Origin: Pacificibacter marinus
GTDB lineage: Bacteria; Pseudomonadota; Alphaproteobacteria; Rhodobacterales; Rhodobacteraceae
Length of the DNA: 42,239 bases
Direction: 5' to 3'
Assembly (NCBI RefSeq): GCF_018860505.1
Contig: NZ_JAHKPU010000042.1
Coordinates: 1 to 42,239, forward strand
Numbering within the stretch: position 1 is the stretch's first letter; every line of letters starts with the position of its first letter. The notes under the pieces are model-generated. The model saw only the letters and a list, made by a program, of their open reading frames with translations. It was not told where the DNA came from and searched no databases. Of this stretch, positions 35,469-42,239 are shown one piece after another. A program made the translations under genes and the position numbers.

Positions 35469-35669
35469 TTAGCGACAAACGCCTGCGTCGTCGCACAGTG
35501 CGCCAGCAGCAGCGCCGCCAAGCGCGCCAACGGCCGCACTGCCACCCGTCGCATCCGCAACAAGTGCGCCAGCAAGACCACCCGCGATGGCGCGTTCTGC
35601 GTCGTTGTCCAAACAACCGGCAAGGGCTGTGACTGAGATGAGGGCGAATGTAAGAAGTGATTTGCGCAT
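35469..35669 (-). CDS. Small lipoprotein with Gly/Ala-rich glycine-zipper-like segment
   Basis: A 66-residue lipoprotein. The signal peptide ends in the lipobox LAGC with Cys19 as the lipidated residue. The mature part has a Gly/Ala-rich stretch (AIAGGLAGALVADATGGSAAVGALGGAAAG) like the glycine-zipper segments of small outer-membrane lipoproteins, and a terminal CDDAGVC that could form a disulphide. It is probably in the outer membrane and made from its own short transcript, ended by the palindromic terminator 57 bp downstream. Function unknown. Confidence 0.75.
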   Translation of the reverse strand: MRKSLLTFALISVTALAGCLDNDAERAIAGGLAGALVADATGGSAAVGALGGAAAGALCDDAGVCR

Positions 35670-35795
35670 GATTTTACTGCTCTTTGTTGTGTTGCACTTA
35701 CTTTCACTCTGCCAAAAAAAGCAGTTCGAGAAAAGTAAAATCCACAGACACGAACAGTTTCGGCGAAAGGCGGCGCAAAACGCGCAGCATCACCG

Positions 35796-35846
35796 AAAGA
35801 AAAAGAAAGAAGGCAAGGACCGCACGCATCGGGTGCAATCCTTGCC
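35796..35846 (-). terminator. Minus-strand terminator-like hairpin, possible sRNA 3' end
   Basis: GGCAAGGA (35812-35819) pairs with TCCTTGCC (35839-35846), with an inner GCAC/GTGC stem. On the minus strand the T-rich sequence TTCTTTCTTTTTCTTTC follows. It lies 175 bp beyond the stop of the 36021 gene, which is far for that operon, so it may end a separate small RNA. Confidence 0.55.
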
Positions 35847-35900
35847 CCAAGGGAAGGGTCGTAAGAACGTCGTGTATCTGAGCGCGCAATGTTCGAAGCG
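35796..35900 (-). ncRNA. Candidate small RNA of roughly 100 nt (speculative)
   Basis: The hairpin and T-tract make a good 3' end. A weak promoter-like pair (TTGATA at 35930-35935 and an AT-rich segment near 35907-35914 on the minus strand) would start it near 35900. No known sRNA family is recognised. Confidence 0.2.
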
Positions 35901-36020
35901 CACCGGATATCAATAGAATGAAAGACCGCTATCAAACACGCAAGCTTTGCGTCAAAAGCCCCCCCAGCACGGGCAAACTTTTGCGCAATGACGTCATATG
36001 ACAGCGACAATCCGCGCATC

Positions 36021-36434
36021 CTACCAAGGCTCCTCATCGGTTTCAGCATCTGCATCAAAGGGATCATCTGCCACGAACAAATCAGGGAACGTCACTTGGG
36101 CAATCTTGACATTGACTTGGATCAGCGCCTCGTAAGAGGCAGGATCAAAATTGTCAGGATCAGCGGGCACGATTTCACGCCCCCAAAACCATGACAAACG
36201 CCCCGCATCCAAATTACCGCGTTCGAACGGTTGATCGCCGAACATTTCCCAAATCGCAGTGAGAAAGGCCGCATCCACGCGTTTGTCGACAGGCTTGCGA
36301 TCTTTGAAACGCTCTAACGCTTTGAGCGGCGTCACGCCTTTTGGATTGGCGCGGCGCAACGTAAATTGATAATCCGAGCCGGGAAAGCGCCCGGGAAAAC
36401 CCTTGTGTTTGGGCATGTAATCTTTGGGTGGCAT
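36021..36434 (-). CDS. Hypothetical protein in the pccB operon
   Basis: A 137-residue soluble protein I do not recognise. The N terminus is basic and aromatic (KHKGFPGRFPGSDYQFTLRR), the middle is ALERFKDRKPVDKRVDAAFLTAIWEMFGDQPFERG, and the C-terminal half is acidic, ending DADAETDEEPW. There is no signal peptide or membrane segment. The ATG has AGGAGA nine bases upstream and lies 1 bp after the ridA stop. It is the last gene of the run pccB-37246-36842-ridA-36021. Confidence 0.65.
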   Translation of the reverse strand: MPPKDYMPKHKGFPGRFPGSDYQFTLRRANPKGVTPLKALERFKDRKPVDKRVDAAFLTAIWEMFGDQPFERGNLDAGRLSWFWGREIVPADPDNFDPASYEALIQVNVKIAQVTFPDLFVADDPFDADAETDEEPW

Positions 36435-36435
36435 G

Positions 36436-36840
36436 TTATGCGTTCTCCTGCGGTCTGCGCGCGATCAGGTCGATTTCGACCAATGCGCCAACAGCCAGAG
36501 CGGTCACGCCCACCGTGGTGCGTGCCGGAAGCTGGCCTTCGAGGAAATAACTTTTGTAGGTGTCATTGAACAGCGCGTAATCACGCTCAAATGCGGTCAA
36601 AAAGCACCGACATTGCACAACATGACTTAAATCAAGATCCAACTCGGCCAATATCAGCGCAAGATTGTCCATCACACGCCGCGTTTGTGCTTCGATCCCA
36701 TCTGGCAAAGGCGCATCTGGGGCATTCGGATCGGTGGGCATTTGCCCCGTCAAAATCACCCAACCATCGTCTTCGACCGCATGGGAAAACGGCGCGACAG
36801 GGCGTGGGCCTTTGTCAAACAAATGAAACTTAGGTGCCAT
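36436..36840 (-). CDS. RidA family (YjgF/YER057c) enamine/imine deaminase-like protein
   Basis: A 134-residue RidA-fold protein. It starts MAPKFHLFDKGPRPVAPFSHAVEDDG, then VILTGQMP, a middle TRRVMDNLALIL and VVQCRCFLT, and LPARTTVGV with the conserved catalytic-site Arg. The terminal VEIDLIA has Asp where classic RidA has Glu (Glu120 of E. coli). Family members hydrolyse reactive enamines and imines that PLP enzymes release. The ATG has GGAGG eight bases upstream. It starts 1 bp after the preceding gene, and the next gene starts 1 bp after its stop, so it is deep in an operon. The reactive intermediate it would handle is unknown. Confidence 0.85.
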   Translation of the reverse strand: MAPKFHLFDKGPRPVAPFSHAVEDDGWVILTGQMPTDPNAPDAPLPDGIEAQTRRVMDNLALILAELDLDLSHVVQCRCFLTAFERDYALFNDTYKSYFLEGQLPARTTVGVTALAVGALVEIDLIARRPQENA

Positions 36841-36841
36841 T

Positions 36842-37249
36842 TTAAAACGCCTCCCATTCGCAGACTGTGCCCGCTGGGCGGTAGGCCTCAAACACCTGTG
36901 CCACATCTTGTTCGATGGATCCGAAAACAGTTTCGCGCTCGGACAAAGAAATAACGATCACCGACGGCACGGGGGCCGCGATGCGTGGCATCGCATAGGT
37001 ATCGCACAAATAGGCCAGATCAGCCTCAAGTTCATCATAGCTCAAGGCAGCCAGCGTTTGCGGCAATTCAGGCGCAACGAAACGAAAGCGCGCTGTCAGC
37101 CCTGTGGCAGGACGATCCAGCAAGCTTTCAAAAAACGTGACCGGCTGGCCAGAGGGGACAGTGATAACATCCAATTCCCGTGGCGTCAGATCGGCATGGG
37201 CCGATGCTGCGGCGGCGACTGTCAGCGCAAGAAACAATGCAACTTTCAT
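36842..37249 (-). CDS. Secreted hypothetical protein
   Basis: A 135-residue exported protein. The signal peptide is MKVALFLALTVAAAASAHA with cleavage at AHA|DL. The mature part includes VPSGQPVTFFESLLDRP, ELPQTLAALSYDELEADLAYLCDTYAMPRI and a C-terminal EAYRPAGTVCEWEAF; the two Cys may pair. GGAGG lies eight bases before the ATG at 37249, which overlaps the upstream gene by 4 bp. I recognise no function. Confidence 0.72.
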   Translation of the reverse strand: MKVALFLALTVAAAASAHADLTPRELDVITVPSGQPVTFFESLLDRPATGLTARFRFVAPELPQTLAALSYDELEADLAYLCDTYAMPRIAAPVPSVIVISLSERETVFGSIEQDVAQVFEAYRPAGTVCEWEAF

Positions 37250-37617
37250 GCTGCGGCCCTCCGCGCACTGCGCACCCATCTGGCGCGACGATCAGGGCAT
37301 TCCAAAACATCAGACACCAAAGTTTCGGATCGCAGCTTCGGAAAACGCCCAGCAACAGCGCCGCCTGCGGTGATTTCCAAATCATCACCTTGCACTTTGA
37401 CCTGCACCACAGGCGCAAAGCCACGCAAGGATTGCAACACGCGCCACATGTCTTGACGCACCTGCGTGGCCATACGCCCTTTTCGCAGGTTTGCACCGCC
37501 TGAAATCACGGTTTTCGCCGAGAAATCAAAGCGTGCGGGCAAACGACGAGACAGCGTGAGCACTCCGTCGTCCGCGCGCAGCATATGCCACTGTTGATGC
37601 ATTCCAGTTTTTCCCAT
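37246..37617 (-). CDS. Conserved hypothetical protein downstream of pccB
   Basis: A 123-residue basic cytoplasmic protein of unknown family. It contains LTLSRRLPARFDFSAKTVISGG, a helix QVRQDMWRVLQSLRGFAPVVQV and an Arg-rich C terminus (CPDRRARWVRSARRAA). GAGGA precedes the ATG by four to five bases. It starts 22 bp after pccB and overlaps the next gene by 4 bp (ATGA), so it is probably translated from the pccB message. Confidence 0.68.
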   Translation of the reverse strand: MGKTGMHQQWHMLRADDGVLTLSRRLPARFDFSAKTVISGGANLRKGRMATQVRQDMWRVLQSLRGFAPVVQVKVQGDDLEITAGGAVAGRFPKLRSETLVSDVLECPDRRARWVRSARRAAA

Positions 37618-37639
37618 GGTGTCCTCACATTATCCCAAA

Positions 37640-39172
37640 TTACAGAGGGATATTGTCGTGCTTCTTCCATGGATTTTCGAGCTTTTTATTGCGAAGTGAC
37701 GCAAAAGCCCGCGCCACACGTTTGCGCGTGGATTGCGGCTGGATCACCTCATCGATAAATCCGCGCTCTGCGGCGACGAATGGATTGGCAAAGCGGTCTT
37801 CGTAATCAACCGTATGAGCCGCGATTTTTTCCGCGTCATTCAAGTCACCACGGTGGATAATTTCAGTCGCCCCTTTGGCGCCCATGACCGCGATCTCTGC
37901 GGTTGGCCACGCATAATTAAAATCACCACGCAGATGTTTGGACGCCATCACGTCATAAGCTCCACCATAAGCTTTGCGTGTAATAACAGTGACTTTCGGG
38001 ACGGTTGCCTCGCCATAAGCAAACAAAAGCTTGGCACCGTGTTTGATAACGCCACCGTATTCTTGGCTGGTGCCAGGCAAGAACCCAGGCACATCCACAA
38101 GTGTCAGAACAGGAATTTCAAAGGCATCACAAAACCGCACAAACCGCGCGGCTTTTTTGGAACTGTCAATATCAAGACAGCCCGCAAGCACCATGGGTTG
38201 GTTCGCCACAACGCCGATGGTTTGACCTTCTATGCGGGCAAAGCCTGTGATTATATTTTTGGCATGTTCGGCTTGGATTTCATAAAAATCACCCTCATCG
38301 ACAACTTTATGAATCACTTCCTTCATATCGTAGGGCGTGTTCGCGTTATCAGGAATGATCGTATCAAGCGACAAATCAATGCGCGCGGGATCATCAAAGA
38401 ACGGACGCACAGGCGCTTTTTCGCGATTGTTTTGCGGCAAAAAATCGATCAAGCGACGCACTTCGATCAAGGTTTCCACGTCATTCTCAAAAGCGCCATC
38501 TGCAACGGATGATTTTTTGGTATGGGTGGACGCACCGCCCAGTTCCTCAGCGGTGACCACTTCGTTGGTGACTGTTTTCACCACATCAGGACCAGTCACA
38601 AACATATAGGACGTGTCTTTCACCATGAAAATAAAGTCCGTCATGGCAGGCGAATAAACCGCACCGCCAGCACAGGGCCCCATGATCACAGAGATTTGCG
38701 GCACAACGCCAGACGCCATGATATTGCGCTGAAACACTTCGGCGTAGCCCGCCAAAGACGCCACACCTTCTTGAATACGCGCGCCGCCGGAATCATTGAT
38801 GCCGATCACGGGCGCGCCGTTTTGCATCGCCATATCCATAATCTTGCAGATTTTTTCCGCGTGCGTTTCAGACAAAGAGCCGCCGAACACCGTAAAATCT
38901 TGAGAGAACACATAGACCATACGGCCATTGATTGTGCCCCAACCTGTGATCACCCCATCACCCGCAGGCTTGGATTTTTCCATACCGAAATCGGTACAGC
39001 GATGGGTTTTGAACATGTCAAATTCTTCGAAACTGCCTTCGTCCAGCAAAAGCTCGACCCGTTCGCGCGCTGTCAGCTTACCTTTGGCGTGCTGTGCGTC
39101 GATACGGCGTTGCCCCCCGCCCAAACGGGCGTCAGACCGACGATCATGAAGTTCTTGAATGATATCTTTCAC
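37640..39172 (-). CDS. pccB: Propionyl-CoA carboxylase beta subunit (carboxyltransferase)
   Basis: A 510-residue carboxyltransferase that moves CO2 from carboxybiotin to propionyl-CoA. The two crotonase-like halves show [16 protein letters not shown] with [17 protein letters not shown] in the first, and [16 protein letters not shown] with [19 protein letters not shown] in the second, both with oxyanion-hole Gly-Gly pairs. The start is GTG with GAGGAG about eight bases upstream; the frame is open for 18 more codons upstream without a ribosome site. Its promoter region (39173-39390) is shared with the divergent MFS gene and carries seven GCAAA repeats, probable PccR sites. Four small genes follow in the same direction. 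Confidence 0.96.
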   Translation of the reverse strand: MKDIIQELHDRRSDARLGGGQRRIDAQHAKGKLTARERVELLLDEGSFEEFDMFKTHRCTDFGMEKSKPAGDGVITGWGTINGRMVYVFSQDFTVFGGSLSETHAEKICKIMDMAMQNGAPVIGINDSGGARIQEGVASLAGYAEVFQRNIMASGVVPQISVIMGPCAGGAVYSPAMTDFIFMVKDTSYMFVTGPDVVKTVTNEVVTAEELGGASTHTKKSSVADGAFENDVETLIEVRRLIDFLPQNNREKAPVRPFFDDPARIDLSLDTIIPDNANTPYDMKEVIHKVVDEGDFYEIQAEHAKNIITGFARIEGQTIGVVANQPMVLAGCLDIDSSKKAARFVRFCDAFEIPVLTLVDVPGFLPGTSQEYGGVIKHGAKLLFAYGEATVPKVTVITRKAYGGAYDVMASKHLRGDFNYAWPTAEIAVMGAKGATEIIHRGDLNDAEKIAAHTVDYEDRFANPFVAAERGFIDEVIQPQSTRKRVARAFASLRNKKLENPWKKHDNIPL

Positions 39173-39227
39173 AGGTAGGCTCCTCTTCGGCTTATCCCAC
39201 CTTAGCTGCGTGATCAGCGCGAACAAA

Positions 39228-39338
39228 GCAAAGTTTGGCAGATTTGCAAAGGATGCAAAGGCGGCCTTGCGCTAATTGCAAAGTCGCAAATCAGATCAAG
39301 GCAACAGATGGCGCAAACATGACGAACCCCTGTGCAAA
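39228..39338. promoter_or_regulatory. Cluster of GCAAA repeats, probable PccR operator
   Basis: Seven GCAAA copies on the plus strand start at 39228, 39246, 39255, 39278, 39286, 39313 and 39334. The second is part of a perfect palindrome TTTGCAAA (39243-39250). The pair at 39276-39291 reads TTGCAAAGTCGCAAAT, close to the pair before pccR. The ScfR/PccR/RamB family is known to bind TTTGCAAA-type sequences. It lies between divergent pccB and MFS genes. Confidence 0.65.
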
Positions 39339-39390
39339 TGCGCGCCAAGATTGCGGTAGACGTCCGCCCTTTCGCTTCTATTGTGAGCCA

Positions 39391-40605
39391 ATGAACACAC
39401 ATTCAAAAATCCGCTTTTTAGACCGAACCACACCGCCACATATTCTAACATTGGTGCTCATGGCTGGGATTTCCGCCATGACGATGAACGTATTTTTACC
39501 CGCTTTGCCAGAAATGACCGAATATTTCGGTACAAATTACGCGTATATGCAGCTGTCCATTGGCGTTTTCATGGGCATGAACGCAGCTTTGCAACTGATC
39601 GTCGGACCGATGTCAGACCGCTTTGGCAGGCGCCCTGTCGCCCTTGTTGGCGTAGTTTTGTTTATCATTGCCACCTATGCCGCAATGCAGGCCACCACGA
39701 TTCAGATGTTTTTGATCCTACGCGGCGCGCAAGCGGGCGTGGTCACAGCGATGGTGTTGTCACGCGCTGTCGTGCGCGACGTCTACCCCGGCGCAATCGC
39801 CGCCAAGATGATGGCCTATGTGACCATGGGCATGTCTTTGGTGCCGATGATCGCACCAACAGTTGGCGGATTTTTGGCTATGGCTTTTGGCTGGGAAAGC
39901 ACATTTTGGTTGCTGTTGATATCTGGCTTAGGTTTGCTTGCGTTACTTTATTTCGACATGGGAGAAACCGCGCCGACATCCAGCGGATCGTTTCTTGATA
40001 TGGCAAAAGGCTTTCCTGACCTACTGACATCACAACGATTTTTGGGATACGCCCTGTGTTCTGCCCTTGCCTCTGGCGCGTTTTTTGCCTTTTTGGGCGG
40101 CGCGCCGTTTGTTGGTGTGCAGATTTTTGGCATTTCTGAGGCCGCCCTCGGCATGGGGATTGGTGCCCCCGCCATCGGATACTTTTTTGGCAACTTCCTT
40201 TCCGCACGCTACTCGGTGCGAATCGGCATGAACAATATGTGCCTCATCGGCACCTTGATCCCCTTTACTAGCATTACCCTATGCGCCTTGTTCATTTACA
40301 CGGACCACATCACAGCCTTTTGGTTCTTTGCGTTCATGATCCCGCTTGGCTTTGGCAACGGTTTGACACTGCCCAACGCCATCACAGGATCCATGTCAGT
40401 GCGCCCAAAGCTGACTGGCACCGCCGCGGGCCTTGGCGGCGCGATGATGATCGGCGGTGGCGCAGCCTTATCGGCTTTTGCGGGAACATTTATGTCCGTG
40501 GATCACGGTATCCTACCCCTGTTGATGATTATGATGATAGTGTCCCTACTGAGCATCATAGCCATTGTTTGGGTTATCCGTAGGGAGCGCGCCTTAAGCC
40601 TGTAA
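39391..40605 (+). CDS. MFS transporter, Bcr/CflA-type multidrug efflux
   Basis: A 404-residue inner-membrane protein with about 12 helices. The Bcr/CflA signs are AGISAMTMNVFLPALPEMTEYFG at the first helix, the loop 2-3 motif GPMSDRFGRRPVALVG (residues about 72-87), LRGAQAGVVTAMVLSRAVVRD and a late LPNAITGSMSVRPKLTGTAAGL. It should export small hydrophobic compounds in exchange for protons. The frame opens upstream at 39235, but the ATG at 39391 gives the family start. It is divergent from pccB across the GCAAA cluster and followed by pccR, so it may be a PccR target, perhaps exporting an organic acid. That is inference. Confidence 0.88.
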   Translation: MNTHSKIRFLDRTTPPHILTLVLMAGISAMTMNVFLPALPEMTEYFGTNYAYMQLSIGVFMGMNAALQLIVGPMSDRFGRRPVALVGVVLFIIATYAAMQATTIQMFLILRGAQAGVVTAMVLSRAVVRDVYPGAIAAKMMAYVTMGMSLVPMIAPTVGGFLAMAFGWESTFWLLLISGLGLLALLYFDMGETAPTSSGSFLDMAKGFPDLLTSQRFLGYALCSALASGAFFAFLGGAPFVGVQIFGISEAALGMGIGAPAIGYFFGNFLSARYSVRIGMNNMCLIGTLIPFTSITLCALFIYTDHITAFWFFAFMIPLGFGNGLTLPNAITGSMSVRPKLTGTAAGLGGAMMIGGGAALSAFAGTFMSVDHGILPLLMIMMIVSLLSIIAIVWVIRRERALSL

Positions 40606-40685
40606 AGCAAGGCTCCTCGCGCGGGACAGACTGAAAGCGTACATAAGTCGCACTGCAGACCAAAGACTTCCCCTTGCGCACTAGG

Positions 40686-40723
40686 TTTGCAAAAGCGATG
40701 CTAGACATACGCAAACATGCAAA
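40686..40723 (+). promoter_or_regulatory. GCAAA repeats before pccR, probable autoregulatory site
   Basis: A perfect palindrome TTTGCAAA (40686-40693) is followed by a direct pair ACGCAAACATGCAAAT (40709-40724) ending 13 bp before the start codon. The pair resembles that upstream of pccB. The palindrome-to-pair distance is 23 bp here and 33 bp at pccB, one helical turn apart. Confidence 0.6.
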
Positions 40724-40736
40724 TATGTGAGGTCCC

Positions 40737-42134
40737 ATGGCTCAGCAGAAACTCTACGCTGGCGCAAAGCTACGCGAAACGCGCACCCGTTTGGGACTGA
40801 CCCAACGGGCATTTGCGGAAAAGCTCGGGGTGTCTTTGCCCTACCTCAACCAAATGGAAAACAATAATCGCCCCGTGTCGACAGGCGTTGTTTTGGCCTT
40901 GGCGCAAGAATTCGGCTTTGACGTGACAGAACTGTCAACAGGGGATGCCGAACGCATGGTTACAGACATGCGCGAGGCGCTGGCCGATCCGGTTTTCTCC
41001 GACGGCGCACCACCTTTGGCTGACTTACGTCTGGCAGCAAGCAACGCACCTGCACTTGCGCGAGCATTTCTAAAACTGCACAGCGCCTACAGACAGGGCT
41101 CAGAACGATTGGCCTCACTCGATGACGCGTTGGGTCGCGACGACAGCCCCGCCCGCCCATCGCCGTGGGAAGAGGTCCGTGACTTCTTTCACTATTGCGA
41201 CAATTATATTGATTCCATCGATCGTGCGGCAGAACATTTTTCCAGCCCGAACGGACAAACGCGCGACGCGTCAGTTGCCGCAACTGACGTTTTAAAATCA
41301 CAAGGCATCCACGTCCGCTACAATTCAGACAACGTGCGCCATTTTGACAAAGAACGAGGCATTCTATCGCTATGCGCACGCACATCAAAGGCCACGCAAA
41401 GCTTTCAAATTCTTCACCAATTGGCGCTGCTAACGCAGAATGATTTGCTGGATGCGACATTGGATTTGGCGCGTTTTCACACAGAAGACGCGCGTAAAAT
41501 TGCCCGCATTGGCTTGGCCAATTACTTTGCTGGTGCGGCCTTGCTTCCCTACACCGACTTTTTGGCGGCAGCAGGCGAGACACGCCATGATCTTGAAATG
41601 CTCGGGGACCGCTTTGGGGCCTCAATCGAACAAGTCGGGCATCGCCTGTCCACACTGCAACGCGTCGGCGCAAAAGGCATCCCATTCTATTTCGTGCGCG
41701 TGGATCAAGCCGGCACCATCACCAAGCGGCACTCGTCTACACGGCTTCAATTCGCGCGCTACGGCGGCGCCTGCCCCTTGTGGAACGTACACCAAGCCTT
41801 TGAAACACCGGGTCGATTCTTGCGCCAATTGGCGGAAACACCCGATGGCGTGCGCTATCTATCGATTGCGCGTGACGTGTCTAAATCTGGCGGATCTTTT
41901 CATGCGCCAGTGCGACGCTATGCGATTGGGCTGGGCTGCGAGATAAGTCACGCGTCCGATTTGGTCTATGCCGATGATTTGGATGTGAAAAACCCGAATG
42001 CTTATGAACCCATTGGCATTTCATGTCGCATCTGCGAACGCAAAAACTGCCACCAGAGATCTGTGCCGCCCTTGGAGCGCGCCTTGACCATTGACCCCGA
42101 CAAACGCGGCACCCTGCCCTATTCAATTGATTGA
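40737..42134 (+). CDS. pccR: Short-chain fatty acyl-CoA regulator PccR (ScfR/RamB family)
   Basis: A 465-residue XRE-type regulator. The N-terminal helix-turn-helix (about 8-62) has RLGLTQRAFAEKLGVSLPYLNQM. The central part is an IrrE/ImmA-like domain, where the HExxH zinc-protease motif has decayed to HQLAL (227-231), so it should not cut proteins. The C-terminal domain carries Cys430, Cys433 and Cys438 (CRICERKNC), a possible metal or cluster site. PccR of Rhodobacter sphaeroides activates propionyl-CoA carboxylase genes in response to a short-chain acyl-CoA; position beside pccB supports the same role. GAGGT precedes the ATG by three bases, and GCAAA sites upstream suggest autoregulation. 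Confidence 0.9.
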   Translation: MAQQKLYAGAKLRETRTRLGLTQRAFAEKLGVSLPYLNQMENNNRPVSTGVVLALAQEFGFDVTELSTGDAERMVTDMREALADPVFSDGAPPLADLRLAASNAPALARAFLKLHSAYRQGSERLASLDDALGRDDSPARPSPWEEVRDFFHYCDNYIDSIDRAAEHFSSPNGQTRDASVAATDVLKSQGIHVRYNSDNVRHFDKERGILSLCARTSKATQSFQILHQLALLTQNDLLDATLDLARFHTEDARKIARIGLANYFAGAALLPYTDFLAAAGETRHDLEMLGDRFGASIEQVGHRLSTLQRVGAKGIPFYFVRVDQAGTITKRHSSTRLQFARYGGACPLWNVHQAFETPGRFLRQLAETPDGVRYLSIARDVSKSGGSFHAPVRRYAIGLGCEISHASDLVYADDLDVKNPNAYEPIGISCRICERKNCHQRSVPPLERALTIDPDKRGTLPYSID

Positions 42135-42239
42135 ATGGGGCTTGAGCCCTTTGGTGTGGCCTCACAAAGACGGCCAGAACCATTCAACAATGTATCGATA
42201 TCATGAAAGAATGGAAAATGGCGCGGTTGACGGGACTCG

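Larger units (their letters stand above)
35670..36020. other. 351-bp intergenic stretch without a supported protein gene
   Basis: It lies between the small lipoprotein gene and the end of the 36021 gene. The only clear structure is the minus-strand hairpin plus T-rich tract at 35796-35846, which leaves room for a short RNA upstream of it. A 69-codon frame at 35704-35913 runs through the hairpin and T-tract and has no ribosome site, so I do not accept it. Confidence 0.6.

Noticed and set aside
35704-35913. 69-codon hydrophobic minus-strand frame
   Set aside because: The hydrophobic residues come from translating a T-rich terminator tract; the TTG start has no ribosome site.
35360-36067. 235-codon minus-strand open frame across the small lipoprotein gene and intergenic stretch
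   Set aside because: It overlaps the lipoprotein gene with its lipobox, runs through two terminator-like hairpins and has no ribosome site.
42138-42149. Small hairpin after pccR as a terminator
   Set aside because: The stem is only four to five base pairs and the following tract is TTTGG; too weak to annotate.
42190-42239. Possible start of another gene at the right edge (ATG at 42190 or 42203)
   Set aside because: Fewer than 17 codons are visible, with no clear ribosome site and no recognisable motif.

Overview
The window is a chromosomal segment of an alphaproteobacterium, most likely a marine Rhodobacteraceae (Roseobacter group). Evidence: a PccR-type short-chain acyl-CoA regulator beside pccB; the methylmalonyl-CoA branch (pccB, pccA, mcm) on one strand; a REC-REC-GGDEF PleD; a compact prolyl-tRNA synthetase; the perM-hdaA-ppk-ppx gene order; and small families typical of the group (DUF3572, DUF2937, DUF4174). 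Coding density is high. I found no rRNA, tRNA, insertion sequence, integrase or CRISPR array.

Layout. 70-4309 is a signalling block: an H-NOX-like protein with an HNOBA-GGDEF diguanylate cyclase, then a HAD phosphatase with DUF3572, then PleD. 4393-6694 (minus) is a likely envelope or metal-stress locus: an EF-hand protein, an ECF sigma factor, a putative membrane regulator and a Spy/CpxP-like heavy-metal sensor. 6941-10444 holds DUF983, a HAD hydrolase, and a DddP-like M24 enzyme divergent from a LysR regulator. parE (10719-12674) is followed by the most accessory-looking piece, an A/T-richer SIR2-like gene at 12710-13828, and by two small secreted-protein genes closed by a strong terminator. 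14818-18972 is housekeeping on the minus strand (lolD, a LolC/E permease, DUF2937, proS). 19134-27050 (plus) has a small membrane protein coupled to a chemoreceptor, then perM-hdaA-ppk-ppx. 27047-30402 (minus) is an assortment: an EEP-family enzyme coupled to a DjlA-like co-chaperone, a GNAT coupled to a VOC protein. 30525-39172 is the propionyl-CoA block with embedded small genes. 39391-42134 holds an MFS exporter divergent from pccB, then pccR.

The main functional theme is propionyl-CoA assimilation. PccA and PccB make (S)-methylmalonyl-CoA and the B12-dependent mutase makes succinyl-CoA. PccR is the probable activator, and dense GCAAA repeats lie at both the pccB/MFS divergent promoter and the pccR promoter. 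A second theme is c-di-GMP signalling (two cyclases), one apparently controlled by an H-NOX-fold protein that has lost the canonical haem ligand. A third is polyphosphate synthesis and breakdown (ppk, ppx).

Best candidates for new biology: the H-NOX-like protein without its haem-ligating His; the lone SIR2-like gene as a possible anti-phage effector; the DddP-like enzyme that keeps the metal site but seems to lack the catalytic Asp; the GCAAA operator architecture; and a KxVxx pentapeptide-repeat secreted protein beside a 43-residue secreted peptide. All family calls come from reading motifs by eye; no database search was run.
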